Made by a program: the position numbers and the translations under genes | Part shown: piece by piece, positions 11,937-25,120 of the stretch | How the letters are laid out: each line of letters starts with the position of its first letter | Numbering within the stretch: position 1 is the first letter of the stretch | DNA from: Protonemura montana | Taxonomy: Eukaryota; Arthropoda; Insecta; Plecoptera; Nemouridae | Length of the DNA stretch: 64,000 nucleotides | Assembly (NCBI GenBank): GCA_947568835.1 | Contig: OX387603.1 | Location: 23,708,651 to 23,772,650 of the forward strand | Direction of reading: 5' to 3' | Notes under the pieces: model-generated | Told to the model about the DNA's origin: nothing | Databases searched by the model: none | The model's input: only the letters and a program-made list of their open reading frames with translations

Positions 11937-14425
11937 TACCAAGACATGGTGTTGAGAGACCATTCTTTTCCAACTTGATTAAATCCTTGCACCGTAACGT
12001 TTATGAAGGCGAGAAATTCACTGACGGACGTTTGACAGAGCAAGGCATGCGCACATCTTCCCAGCATTTGAGCGAATTTGCGGGCGAAAGTGGTGGTGCT
12101 TATTGGAACCTGATGAAGGAGGTCGATTAACTCAAGGTAAAGTCTCTTGATAATTAATCACCGCGACCCTCCAAAAAGGGACTCGTTATGAACGGTCAGT
12201 ACACGAATTTTGAACATGAAATGGAGAGAAAATCGAAAACTTGTTGAATACAGCTCGGGGTTACGATTAGGGGCACGTGTTTCCAGCAATTTGTTCTATA
12301 GCCAGCTTTGAGTTGCGGGAAATCAAATCGGCGACCTGACCGTTATCGAATAAACGCCAAGCTGGTATCGAATTTGGGCACGTTCAGTTGGTCGGCAGGC
12401 TTTTGACAGCACCACGCTATCCACGCCGAAAGCGCTCTTTTCACAGCCAGCCAATGGTTAGCCATGCAAAGCTTGCGCGCGAAAAAAAAAACACATCTTT
12501 GCCGTTACAGAATAGGTAAACTATCAATAAAATTATTGATTATTTTAGTGCGATGAGAGATTCGGCTGCTAGGCAAACAAATGTACAGCTAGCTACGAAA
12601 TTGGATTGTGCGGCAAAACGTACATGTCCATGTGCACGCCTGGCCGGTTTTCCACGATAACATTGAACTTGAATTGATCAAGTGAACACAATACAATTGA
12701 TACACATCGGCTTCCGCTTTCCAACAATTTCACGTTCTACGCCTAGGCTGGCTACCCGTTTCTTTAGCGCGGGGTATTCTTGCGGCTATAGAAATCGAAT
12801 GGCTTGATAGACGTGGTCACGCGTAATGCCCGGGTGTAGCTTCGCTTCGCGAGAGATATTGATGGGAAATAATTTATTAGAAAATGAAGCTAACTGCAAA
12901 AGTTACCGCAGTGTTTCGTACATAACGGGTCTGCCTTACCGCGACGAACTGAAGGATAATTTGTTTATTTATTGATTTCAGTGCATTCTTTTTTTTCCAC
13001 GGTTGCTGGATGAATACTCTCAATAGAGAAGGTCGCTCCATCTCAAACAATCTTCAAGAACAGTTAGAAAAGGCAAATAAAGACGTGCGAAAACACGTGG
13101 TAATTGCCAACTCCTTTATTTTGTCAATGTGCCCATTACTGTGACATGAAAGCGGCATTGCTCTTTCGATAGATTAGATTCAAATGCAAGATGTTAATTG
13201 TCGGAGCAAGAGTTGGCAATATCTAAAGAGGTCCAGTTAGCATGTCCCGGCTAATTTTCAAACACCGAATTGCAGAAGTGCTCACACAAGTCGCGTACAC
13301 AGAAGCCGAGTCAAAAGAAAATTTGCCGCGCTAGCATTTCTAGGGAAGTATTGACAATTTATTTATAAACCTAGGCGACCCTACGATATTTGATATTACA
13401 TTTCCAGTCACGATAAATGATTTCGTTCTCATGACCATTTCATAAAACAGAAATGCACCGTGTTCTCTGTAAATCAATTTATTTGCTCGACGAGTGACAC
13501 GTGACTTTAATATTTCCTAACGGCGTGCACGTTGCAGCAGCAGAAATGTTCCTGGTCTCGAATGAAATTGTCAATCGTTATCGAAATCAATCGCAGAATT
13601 ATTTTTACTCGGCTGTTATATAAATCAAAAGACTAATTACGCGCTGGGTTGATTTGGAAAGACACACGCACAGCCTCCTTCGTGGCTACGGAAAGATTTC
13701 GCTCGTTTGTCTTAGTCAGGCAGAGCAGTGCGACGCAGGGAGCGCGTTCAGAAAACAACACGACCAGCGCCAACGCTCGTAGAAAATTACTAATTACCAT
13801 TTAGTGTCGCCGGCGATTCACTCTTCAGTCTGAACGAGTCTATTTCCAAGGTGGTGGCGAACAGAAGTTGACAAATGAGCACATATATAGTACGCATACA
13901 CATCTGATGACTCAAATTAATATTTCGGCGCTGTTTTTTTTTATATGTTGCGTCGGTCGCGACGAATCACACTACCGATCTTTACAAAACGGAACGAACA
14001 GCGTTCTTTTGTGCACGTGGTCAGGCCGCGAGGTAAAAAAATCAGGCGGTTCACAATAAAAATAAAACGATGGGCATGGCCTCCATGGACAAAAAAAAGT
14101 ACAAAAAAAATAACGATTGGTATTTTCATTTGGTGTGGCCTTGCTCTTCACAGTAGGTACATGTATGTACCTATATATATATATGTAGCAGATGATTTTC
14201 TAAATTAAGGTAAACTTACAGGCTGTCTAGCTGTCTATACCTGTATTTTCGGTGACAACTTCCTTCTTATCACATCCCATTTCCCTCTTTCAAGGAATAA
14301 AGCCCGAGATTTGTTAAGCATGAAAGAGTTAATACCGTGGCCGGAATCTCGCGCGGCGTGATGAAGCGGCTGTCACCAGGCAATAATCCAACGTCGCGAC
14401 GCCCTGTCACGCGGATATTATTACA

Positions 14426-14449
14426 GCGTCGGCGTCGGCGTCGGCGTCG
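14426..14449. repeat. GCGTCG hexamer, four perfect copies
   Basis: Four perfect tandem copies of GCGTCG form a GC-only island in AT-rich sequence. If translated on the minus strand it would give an arginine run, seen in a short spurious open frame there. Confidence 0.9.
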
Positions 14450-15735
14450 TTGAAATATGAGCAGATATTTCGGGAGCAAGTTGTTTCCGTCGGTTAATCG
14501 CACGAGCTGACAGCCCTACACTCAAATACACGTCTCAATCGATGTTGTAAGCGCTGTACCAGCAGAGCCTTTCGCACCGACGATTTTCTTTCTTTGCTGG
14601 AATCTTTCCATGAATTTTAATCCGTGCACTCGGTTAATCTGAACCAGTGCCAAGCGAATAACGTGTCACGTCACTAGGGGGAAGTAAAGTCTGTCACTTT
14701 TTCGCGTAGTTTCCAGTTTCTACGACTTTACTAAACGTTAGCGAGGAAACTTTCTAACCGTGATTAAAAAGTCTAGTTTTCCACGAAGAAAATTACAGTT
14801 TCTTGAACTGCCATGTTTAATGTTTCGACAGCGTATGCCCTTGTACCAGCATGCGAGCGTCAAAATTCTTTGAGCACACTAATGGCTGCGGGCATGTCCG
14901 TCACTAATGACCTACACCATTATAATTAACAACATTTTAAAATTATTTTTTTTATAAATAATCCTTCGTGTGGGTTCCGTTTTGGTGCAGAACAGGCGCA
15001 GGCCATGAAAATGCTTATTCCCACCGATTGAGATCGCGAAATCAATTCCTAGTCTTGAATAGTCTTGCAGCACGCCAGCTAACGCTGCTACCGCTGTGAA
15101 CTCGCTTTGAATCCAGCGCCGATCTTCGCGGGCAAAGTACGCAACGCAGAGCTATCAATGCAGATTGCGTTGGCCAGCGCTTTGGCTAAGCCACGCCATC
15201 GGACAGTGCAAAAGTCACACGGCGCATGTTGAGTTCACCACCAGCACCGACAGGTGAGCTAGCCTCTCATAGGCAGGCATATAAAACCAACATGCCAGCT
15301 TAATAATATATACACCCCCTCCTACCAATTCAGTTTGTGGGTGGGCATAACAAAATGGCGTCGCTTGTGGGAAAACAGTTCTCAAGCGGCACGAATGTTC
15401 GGTTAAGAGAATTCAAATTTCTTCCTCTCTCGTTCACTCCGCCCTTTAAGTGCCGGGTTTTACAACGAATTACGTGCTTTTATTTTAAAAGTGCACCACA
15501 CACAAACAAAGATGTAATGCCGAGTCAACAAGTTGTCTTCAAAGTGGTGGTTAGGAAATCAATTGAAGACCAAACAGATTATTAGCCGTACGCATGACTG
15601 CAGGACGTTTAGAATATAACGAATACCTTACCAAGAAAGATCAGGAAATGAGCACCAAGTTTATACCAATACTTTCGTTGAATTAACCTTATATAAAAGC
15701 TTTAAAATGGCGATGTTCAACTTTTTAGTTTGTAT

Positions 15736-15762
15736 CTGACCAGCTGACCAGCTGACCAGCTG
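15736..15762. repeat. tandem CTGACCAG with three CAGCTG E-boxes
   Basis: Three perfect copies of CTGACCAG followed by CTG create three CAGCTG palindromes exactly 8 bp apart (15741, 15749, 15757). CAGCTG is a bHLH-type E-box. The spacing is below one helical turn, so simultaneous occupancy of adjacent sites is unlikely. A tandem-duplication origin is simplest. Confidence 0.8.
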
Positions 15763-16214
15763 GGGTAACATTTTTCTGTACATGTTGATTTAAATTGCGA
15801 AATTTGGTTAAAAACGTGTGCAATTGGGTTATAATTGTTCAAAATTAAAATCTCTATCCTATTGTGACACTTTGAGGGTGATTTGAAAGCGTTTTTTTGG
15901 TGAAATATTGATAATTGTGTTTGAAATTTCCTGCCTAGGAAAATTGGAGACATGTCTCACAGTTCGATTTTTATTTGATTCAAAACTTGCCTTTTACTCA
16001 CCCGCAGCAGCTCGGTAATACTGTTCATGCATGCCTATGAAAGTTAGTGAAGAAATTGAGCCCAAATGCTGTTATTTACATTCGTTTTACGTGAAATAGA
16101 AATAATTTTGCAAAAATTTTGACAGATGCATTCATTTGTTTGGTTTTTTGACTACTGCAGGGTGAACGAATTCTTAAACTTATCTTTGCGGCAGTGCATT
16201 TAGGATATTTAAAC

Positions 16215-16244
16215 GTCAATGTCAGTGTCAACGTCAATGTCAAA
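16215..16244. repeat. GTCARY hexamer repeat
   Basis: Five consecutive degenerate hexamers follow the pattern GTCAAT, GTCAGT, GTCAAC, GTCAAT, GTCAAA. On the minus strand this reads as an LT-repeat in a spurious open frame. Confidence 0.8.
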
Positions 16245-17390
16245 TTCATTTCTAAATCTCTAGAACTGAAGGGAAATAAATGACAGAACTGAAATATTGT
16301 TGGTGTCTTGGCTAGCAAGATTGGTAAGCCCAGATTCTAAAAGGTATTTCACAAGTTTTACTCTCTAAAAATATTTCAAGAAATCATACACGGAAATCTT
16401 TTGACAGCCAACTTCGTTTGTTTTCGAAATTGTCAACGTGGTCACTTTGATATTCACAGAGTTTCCACAATGCAGTGACCCCGAGTGACATAAGCGGCAA
16501 ATTTCAAATAAAATAAACGGGGGTTCTTTTGGTTGTGGTCCTATTAGAGGCTTTACATTTAAACAAAAATGCCCACTCCCTCAATATCTTAAGGTGCCGT
16601 TAGGCATCGGGTTCTGCTAGTAGGACTCTATAATTTACTACCGAAATAACTTTGTCTAGTGTACCCGATTGCAAAAGTATAGCCGCCATTTGATTGTGTG
16701 ACTCCCCGTCGTCATATGCCCGCATGCCGTGCCGGTGTGTCGCTCACCTGTCCATGAGAATCCGCGTGATCTGACACTCTCGATGTGCTGAATTGCAAGT
16801 AGCTGTTTGTCACCCCGTCTGTCGCCTCTGGTAATAGTGATGCAAAGAGCACTGGCGACACGCAATCTGTAACCGAGTTAAAGGTGCTACCATACCACGG
16901 TACCGAGGATGTGCATGGACATCTGTCTCGCATGACTACCTTTCATAGTTCGACAATGTTTCAAAAATATTTAGGTCGATAATAACATTTGGCTGAGACT
17001 GAATATTATTAGGGTCAGGTTCTGTTTTATGGTGAAATCGAGCAAACCCAGACCCAGACCAGTTTGTTTATATTGAGAATTGAGATATGTCAGTATACCT
17101 GGAGTTGTACCCGTGCGGCCTTCAATCGCAGTGGAAGCATTATTATTACAGGACAATTATGCACTTTTTGATAGAGCTATTTTGTCTAGACTTTAATTAT
17201 GTATGAGATTCGCGTTCCACTGGCACTACTGCATTAAAATTGAAAATTTAATGATTTAAACTGCAGTAACCTGGTATACCAAAACGTATACACATGAACA
17301 TCCGTCACTTTAATGTATGAATCGTACATGAACAAACACGCGCAAAAGCAGTCAACAAGTAACAATATTAATAAAAATAATTAATTACAC

Positions 17391-17730
17391 GTGTGTGAAT
17401 CGCATCACATTAATATAGCGGGCAGAGCAAGTAAAAAAAAGCTGGTGTTGGTATTTACACTGGCGTCTGAGCTGCCTTGGGGCGCTGGGCTTAGTCCGCC
17501 GCTGACAAGCGAAAAGGCGCCGCCGCCCACGGGTTTCTCAATTGTAAAAGACTTGTGCTATTGCTGCGCGCTGCTGCGCGATGCTGCGCCGAACTGCTTG
17601 GCAACACGCTCTTTGACACCTACTCCTGCTGCGCTCCCGCTGCCCTCGCTGCCCATCGCCTGTCCGTCACCTGTGGATACCATTAGATCAGCCAAGGGTG
17701 GGAACATACCTCCACTGCTTTGCCTGTAGT
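17391..17730. other. GC-rich patch
   Basis: A GC-rich segment sits between AT-rich flanks. It includes CTGCGCGCTGCTGCGCGATGCTGCGC around 17563-17588. One plus-strand frame of 112 codons is open and proline/alanine/leucine-rich, without known motifs. It may be a regulatory CpG patch or an unrecognised exon. Confidence 0.3.
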
Positions 17731-20700
17731 ATACCTTTGATTTGGATCGATCGATTGCTGGAGCTAATATGTTGTTATGGAAATGCGATTATTCAAAACA
17801 TTTTTCTTGATCTCATGTGTCTGCTGTTTATCTGTCTAAAGAAGTTCAATGATTAATTAGCGGCAATCTTACTCAGATACTCTGCCGGCATTGCTGTGAT
17901 GTTGATGGATTCCTCATTTATAAATTTAATTACTGACGATCATTATGCGTACGGAACATCAAGCTCGGTTCAATTTGTTTTAATGCCATTTTAATGTCGA
18001 TAACATTATGAAACCATATTGATATTCTTGAAACCTTACGAACAGGTCGGCTAAACTATATAAATCCATGAGCAGGCAAATAATCCACTCTGAGTGACAT
18101 CAAACGATGTTCGATTAAAACTTCTTTGCTGATCGAGATGTATTCGTGCGCTTTGAGATTACTTTGCGATTTATTTGATGACCTCAAGTACTCGTATGTT
18201 GTGCATTGCTTTACATAACCGAAGAATTTGAAAACTTGGTGACTTTGTCGCGATTGCAGTTCCTTTAAAGTTCAAGCAGTTATATCGCTTCTTACATACG
18301 GGTTACACTTTATCGACAAAGTTTTCTTCATTTATGTCAATGGCTTCTGACAGTTCTTGCGGAAAAAACCGACCAGCGCCATGACTGCTTGTCCGATACG
18401 TCTCAGCGTTCTCAGGCTTCAAAGCGAGAAATAAATACAGTGATTACGATTGTTTGTTCAAACTTGTAAAGGTCACTTTATTAATAAGTTGCTTTGTAAA
18501 GAAGAACCTTTCATTTTCCCTCAATTCCAAGGCGTACTTTTTTGTATCGGTGATAATTATTAGTGTTAAGGGTTGATATCTACAACTCCAAAGACATTTA
18601 ATTCACTTTTCCGCCCGAAAAAAACTAAAAATCACCCCAATTTTCCATCCACCAGTCGACATGAAAATGATGCTTTTTATTAAAACCATCTGTTAGCTGA
18701 TATTCACCCCGGAATCGTGATGGGTCTATAAGTAATAGTCATGAGTGTCATCTATCTTGGGCTCGTTTGACGGGGGGATCTGCCCACTAAATTACGTTGT
18801 CCGGCCGAAACCCGGCACCCACCGTACGAAAGGTGTATTCCAGTATTAAGAATGCCTGCCACGGGCCAGCGCGGAGGTCCGGGCCCGTCCCGAGCGGATG
18901 GAGGCGGTTCGATTTCGAGAATCGTTCGGCACGCACAGAAGACGCAAAGGATTAAATGAAAATTCTACGTTGTTAGAAACAAAACCAACATTCGTTAAAC
19001 CAACAAATCCCGCCCATCGGCAATTGACTTGTGCACATGAACACGGGAAGACTGAGACGTATCATGTCCACACCTGTCAACAACTCCCAGTTCACGATAT
19101 ATTGGATTTAACACCTGCTTTTTCATTGGATTGTTTTATTCGTACGTGAGAGCCCATGGCGTAGTGTATAAAAGTGCCATCCGAGAAGGGGCAAAGATCT
19201 GCAAATGCCGGATCACGTGAATTTTCTTGACAACGTTACATATGTTGGACAGAAGTTACCAATGTTGGAAATTAGAAACGAGTTACTGAAAGCTGCTACT
19301 GCTGTCCCTAAAAAAAATAATCTTCTGGTAGGGTTGGCGAATCGAGTAGTGGCTAGAAATCGTTTAAAAATTTACAGCGACTGTCAATTCAGAGTCCAAA
19401 ATCCCAGTCATACTTTCGAATTTCAATATTTCCGCCATGCTCGCCGATAATATCATTGCAAATCATTTACAAACTTGCACTTTTGTACTCAATTTGTAAT
19501 TCATTTCAAAATAAATTTCATTAAATTTATTCCTTTAGGCGATTAAATATTATGATAAAATCAGATGCCATTCTCATTCCATTTCTCACGACTCTAATCG
19601 CGCGAGCGAGCGAGAGCGGTGACGAGGAGACATGAATAGAAGTGAGACGAGATGAGACTTTGCTGCGATAATCACTGAATGTTGAATGCTTGAATAAACA
19701 CCTGAGAGCGCTTGCAAAAATAGACGTGCATGATATTATAACGAGAATAATGAACTGACCATCTTTTGTAAACGGTCACTCACATGTTCCGCACGTCACT
19801 TAGCTACGTCGCACTCTAGCCAGTCTTAAATGCAGCGAATCATTGAAATATTATAATCATTTAAGTTTCAGACACTCATTCGCGAGAGGAAATTATATTG
19901 GATACTCTCTGTTGTAACGTGCACAAAAATGCTTGGAACAATCTACAAAGTGAGTAGACGTAATGAAATTCTCAGAGAATATTTGCCTGTCACACATTGG
20001 AAGATTTCTCGTTTCCAAAGAAACTACAGTTTTTTATTTTTTATTGTTAATAAGAGACCCCAATTTTCAAATTTCCTAAATTCCACGTTACATCTACTAC
20101 AAGCGTTTGTAAATCGAGAATACTGACCGGTTTCGAGCACTATGACTCTTTGAAAGTGGTATCGCAAATTGAAATATTGGTTGTGGTAGCCCACAAAAAT
20201 GCAACGATTACTGAAAGGGAAACTACAGCACTGAAGTCGCTAGAAGATTGACTTTTGGGTCCAGGAAGCTTGTAATATGTTGCCGATACCTGCGATTCTG
20301 TGGTAGCGTGGGCGATCTATGAATACCAAACTATGGGTCATAATTAGTTCCAATTCCAAGCTGCATCAATTAATTGGTTAGAACCACTCGATGACCGAAA
20401 CTAGGGTCAAAATTGTCGTTAAATATTTAGAACTATGGATTTGCGTCTACCAATCTATACAAGGTTTTTTGCTCGTTTGGTCTACCTTCTCATCGTTACA
20501 GACTTACTTTCCTTCTTTCCTAAGATTTAAACCCAGCAATAATTCTTCCACGATTACCATTCGATTTCTTGAAAGCAATTTAAATCAACCTGCAGCCACG
20601 ACCGGCGCTCCAGGTAAACACAGAGCTGTCCATCCCCATCGTGTACGTATTAAATTACCAGTCGAGATGAAATTTCATTCTATCTTTTGGCATGCTAATG

Positions 20701-23700
20701 AACGCGAACCGATCACGACATCTCAGCGTCTATTTAGCCTGTCTGACATTCTATACATTTGATAATGACCAATTGGATTACTACAATGTATAGACTGCTT
20801 GGAATAGTCGGTTGGTATAGCATCTTCTTGTGTGGTATATCTTATACCATCCCCGTGCAGCTACTAATGATATGATAATTTCGGTCATCTGTCATGAAAT
20901 CGTGCTAGATGTCCGCAAAGCAGTGGCCTGTCCGTCGAACAAGTCTCGGATCACGACCGCCAGCCAATAGCATTGCGCTTATCCAACTAGATTTCATGCG
21001 GCCAAGCTATGAAATCATTTGAATCGCATTAAAAAAAATTAGATAACTTTTCTGGTCATAACTAGAGCATTTTTTTTCCTAGTCTGATTGTGTAATTGTA
21101 ATCAGAAGGACATTGGTCTGGTTACGTACGAGTTTGTCTTACCCTCTATGTATTATCCAAGGCAATACTTCTTGCCTATCCGAAGCAGCGGGGCACGGAC
21201 CCGCCGTATTGACTCATGTCGACGAAGACCTCAATTTTGAGTAGCGCCAGCCGCCAAGGCATCTCAGGATGTAATCCTGCTCCTTGACAGATTGCCTTGA
21301 TCAATTCAGTGCCAGGATGTATTTTGATATTGCTGTCAGTTGAGGCGACGAGTCTGGTAAGCTCGCACCTATAGATGTCATCCGATGCTCGGACCATGCG
21401 GAGTTGGACAATTCCAAAAAATCTTATCCAAGAAATGACAGATCGGAATTAATTTTAGTGCCAGCAACACAATGAAACCCAGGAGCAGCCAAAGGAAACT
21501 GATAATCTAAACCAGGAATCAGATCGCAATGACTAACTTGATGGATTAATAAAACTTTGAATAAAATTGTTTCTGCCTACGTGAACACGAGATCGAAGTT
21601 TCCTTCTGAACGTTAATAGCAGCTAGAAATGCGTCTCACATTTTTTGCGGTCTTGTGCCTATCGCCTACCGAGCCGTGTGTTCCCATGTACGCTCTACGC
21701 AACCTGCGTTAATAATTTAACAAGAGAGAATTAATTTTGTATTATACACTACGTAGGCAGCCAGCGGAATCAAAATTCCGGTTTTTAAGGCAGTAAAATC
21801 CACCAATACTTTGGGATTCCAGGTTTCGAAAAAATCAATTTTTACGTGACTTGAAAGAAACTGAAAGTTAATATTTTCCAACAGAATCTAAACCTTCATA
21901 TATAAGTATTTTATCACCGAGCTGACCTGTAGTTAGTAAATCACACCTAGTAAATACCGTGCAATATGCATACTGGTCATCATTTAAAATTAATACGTTT
22001 CAACGAGGTCTGACCGCTTTGCCTGACCAGAGCGTGCGACGTGGCTGTTTGAACAGGCTGTCTCCATTTTAAATGAGCATTGTGGTCTCTTATACACCAA
22101 TTTACCCCCCGGCGCGTCCGCAACACGCACCAGATAAATTGTTGACCACGCTGTGGACCTGCGTTTAGGTGTTGCCGTGAGTTGCCGAGTGTTACCTTAC
22201 CCTTCCTAGCTTAATCAGTTTCATCCGAGCCTCACTCACAGACGTTACTTGCTAGGACGGCACGGTCAACTCATCTTGCTACCCCGTCTTATTTATATAC
22301 CTATATTGTATCTTTAATGACGTTCTGAAATGGCCATTATAAATTTGATTCCCATACTTTTTTTTAATGGAGATTTTCCTTATAAGAAGAAAATGTTATG
22401 AAGTTTTAGCCCCTTAAGTGGTGTTTATATTTTTCAATTAGGCTGCCTTTGAATCAAAGTTTAACTCTAAGAAGTTGAGTACCCATTTTTAATAACGCTC
22501 AAAAAATGGAAGGAAAATGTAATTTTCTGTGTAGAAATATCGTACCTATATCACGCGAGAAAAATAAAGCTGCTTTCATTTAGCAAGCTCTTTTTCCTGA
22601 TGTATCTATATTAATTTTTGTGAACGCTCGAGCAGTTGTTACCTGCGAAAAATGAAAAGCCGTGACCCTTCGACCCTTAGGCCATTAACAATAGAGTATT
22701 AAAATGTAATTCAAAAAAATTAAGTAAAAAAAAAATGTAAAGAATTGAAAATTGAAAAACAGCGTATAATAGGTACCTAGACGTCAAATCACACCGAGCG
22801 TATACGCACTTGTTTTATGCTAAACGTGCGAATTGTTATTCGATTTATGACACGATTTTTTACACTATGTTCTTGGTGCATCCAAAGGTGCATTTTATGC
22901 GATATCTATCATCTTCGGTGGGTGCAGGTGCAAGCCTCGACCTGCCAACCCGTGCACATTGCCCGCTCAAAACAATGGAATTGGTCATAAGATACCAGCT
23001 ACGAGATGGTGTTGTGATCACCGGGGTGGGAGAAACACATTTGAATATCATCTTCAATTATCAGATTCTCATGCTGAAGCTAACTCGATGGTGTATTCAT
23101 TTTGTGAAATTGCCTAGAGGCAAAATAGTGTACACACTATGAATACAATATAACGAATAGGCTAAGATTTAATTCAAAAGAATATTATTTTAAACTAGTT
23201 AGAAGAATAGTATGTTTTGCGGCGTCGTAATAATTCACTCGTATCGTTACGATACAGTAACGTGTGGTACATGAATTTTAGTTAATCATGTTTCTCCCGT
23301 CGTAAATCACCGACCTTCCGAGGTGTCTGACGCTTGAGCTTGCTGCTAAAACGTACTATAAGGCATATAAACGCGTCAAATCCATCTGTCTACAAACCCC
23401 AGACAACACAGACCGAAACCTGGCTAGATGCAATGTCATTAGTCAAAATTACTGTACATAATCATTTCCTTTTAAACAATTTTCATTCGCGGAATTGAGA
23501 TTACCACTGTGAATATTTTCTAGATACCACATATACATGCATTCATGTTTGACATGACTTTAAGCCTAATCAAATGTGCATTTTATGTACGTCTTCATCT
23601 AAGAGTTCAAAATTCATAAATAATTACTTGATAACACTAAAGCCAAAGAAAAAAAAATTACCTCTATTATGACTCCCCAACATATTTTTCAAAAAACACT

Positions 23701-24840
23701 TGTTCCTTTTTTGCTCGCAACTCTCCCAAATATTCCAGATGAACTGGAAAGTGAATCTCCACGAGATACACTCTCCCCCCGCAACAGGTGAATAATGGAA
23801 ATATCATGACCGCCTCTTGAAGGTTTGCCTTCGATTGGTCTCCAGATATCGGTCTCAACAATTGATTGGGCGAAACGCTCGGTGTTTGCCTTGTAATTGG
23901 ATATAGTAAAATACATGTGGACAGCGAGGCGCTATGTTTATATATCGGTCTATGGCTGAGGGGTAATACTTTAATTGACACGCCATTACTCCTGCCGGTC
24001 CATTGTTGGCACTGCACTCTCTCTCATTAGCATGCAAGCTGAGCCTACAGTGAGAGCCTAATAAGGGAGCCAGCCGGCCACGACGGGGCATTCGGATCTA
24101 ATGCAATCATAAATAATCGAAGACAACAATTAGCAGTTAATTACCATATTGTAATACGATCAACGACCGTACTGAATCTTACATTGCAAGCGACGAACAA
24201 TTACGAATGATCCTTCGGCCTGTTTGTGTCATTTTCTTCTGCTTTCGCCCTCCACGCATGATTTAAGTGGAAATCGGAGAGCTTCTGGTCATCTCTTCAT
24301 CCTGAGGAAAGTATGTCGTAGATGGGAGAGGTTCGTTGGTCAACTCTGCTCGTGCCTCTCCGGAATTTTCCAACATTTTCCAAAACCAACGCAGAAATAG
24401 GTGAACGTAACGGCAATTGACAGACGTGTCAAGGTGAAATATAATTGTGAAAATAAGCTTTCGAGACGATCGATTGCAGGTTGCATTGACAACCTGACAA
24501 GGCCCAGACACAATGCTGGCAATCACCTAATGCCATGTAAAGTAATCGCCGAGGAAATGTGACCACAATGGGGTATCGGAAAACGACTGAGCTTTCCATG
24601 CCTATTTCCAGATGTCAAGGTCAAATATACCCACGCAATTCCAATCATCGCTGAAAGACTCGGCTTGGACAAGAAAATGAATTATTTTGTTGATCTGCTG
24701 GCTGCAAATGATGATTTGCATGGTACGACTAATTATCATAAATGCGTGCAGTTATATGACAGACATTGCAATTGCATTGGGACACTGCAATTGTATCTTC
24801 GTGAGTTTGATGCACATGCAAAGTCCTGACTGGTTACCGC
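17731..24840. other. mostly AT-rich non-coding stretch
   Basis: No gene is recognised apart from a weak minus-strand candidate at 21176-21397. A short CpG-rich patch lies at about 18760-18930, and GCGAGCGAGCGAG occurs near 19599. TATA-like strings such as TATAAAAG near 19168 exist, but no downstream gene supports a promoter call. Confidence 0.4.
21176..21397 (-). CDS. unrecognised open reading frame, possible exon or TE fragment
   Basis: A minus-strand frame of 73 codons from its first ATG stays open about 17 codons further upstream (to about 21448) before an in-frame TAA. It ends with TAG. The translation has a balanced, protein-like composition with an EL/LI-rich helical look, and no low-complexity tract. 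I recognise no domain or motif in it. There is no clear acceptor or donor and no neighbouring partner exon. It could be a fragment of an old transposon protein, an exon, or chance. Confidence 0.18.
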   Translation of the reverse strand: MVRASDDIYRCELTRLVASTDSNIKIHPGTELIKAICQGAGLHPEMPWRLALLKIEVFVDMSQYGGSVPRCFG

Positions 24841-25120
24841 TACCAATCAACCATCGACCCTAGGGAATCTCGTATCGGCCAATTGCCAACACCGCGCCAA
24901 CGCCGAGCTAACGCCGAGCCAACGCCATTCCGAGCAGTCAGGACAGCGCAGCGACATTGCACCAACGCCGTCCCAACCCAGTGCCAGCAGTCCAATAATG
25001 GAACCCGCAGAATTCCTCCTAGGTACCAGGCGCTCAGACAGCCGAGGAGCAGCGTGCTGAGCCGGGACCCCCCTCCCCCACGTGCCTCCCACCCGTGCGT
25101 CAACTAGTCTCACGGCTCTA
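24841..25120. other. GC-rich patch with AACGCCGAGC tandem units
   Basis: An abrupt GC-rich block begins at about 24880. From 24885 to 24926, imperfect 11-12-bp units built on CCAACGCCGAG repeat about three and a half times, and the CCAACGCC core returns near 24961. Frames are open on both strands, as expected from composition. It is not recognised as coding. Confidence 0.45.

Larger units (their letters stand above)
11940..17390. other. non-coding stretch with short tandem repeats
   Basis: No gene is recognised. The stretch contains a GCGTCG tandem at 14426-14449, an E-box tandem at 15736-15762 and a GTCARY hexamer run near 16215-16244. It also has TAATTA-rich AT segments. A locally CpG-rich minus-strand open region at 16656-16933 was not recognisable as protein. 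Confidence 0.45.

Noticed and set aside
11779-11973. 64-codon minus-strand frame
   Set aside because: It reads straight through the tRNA-His gene.
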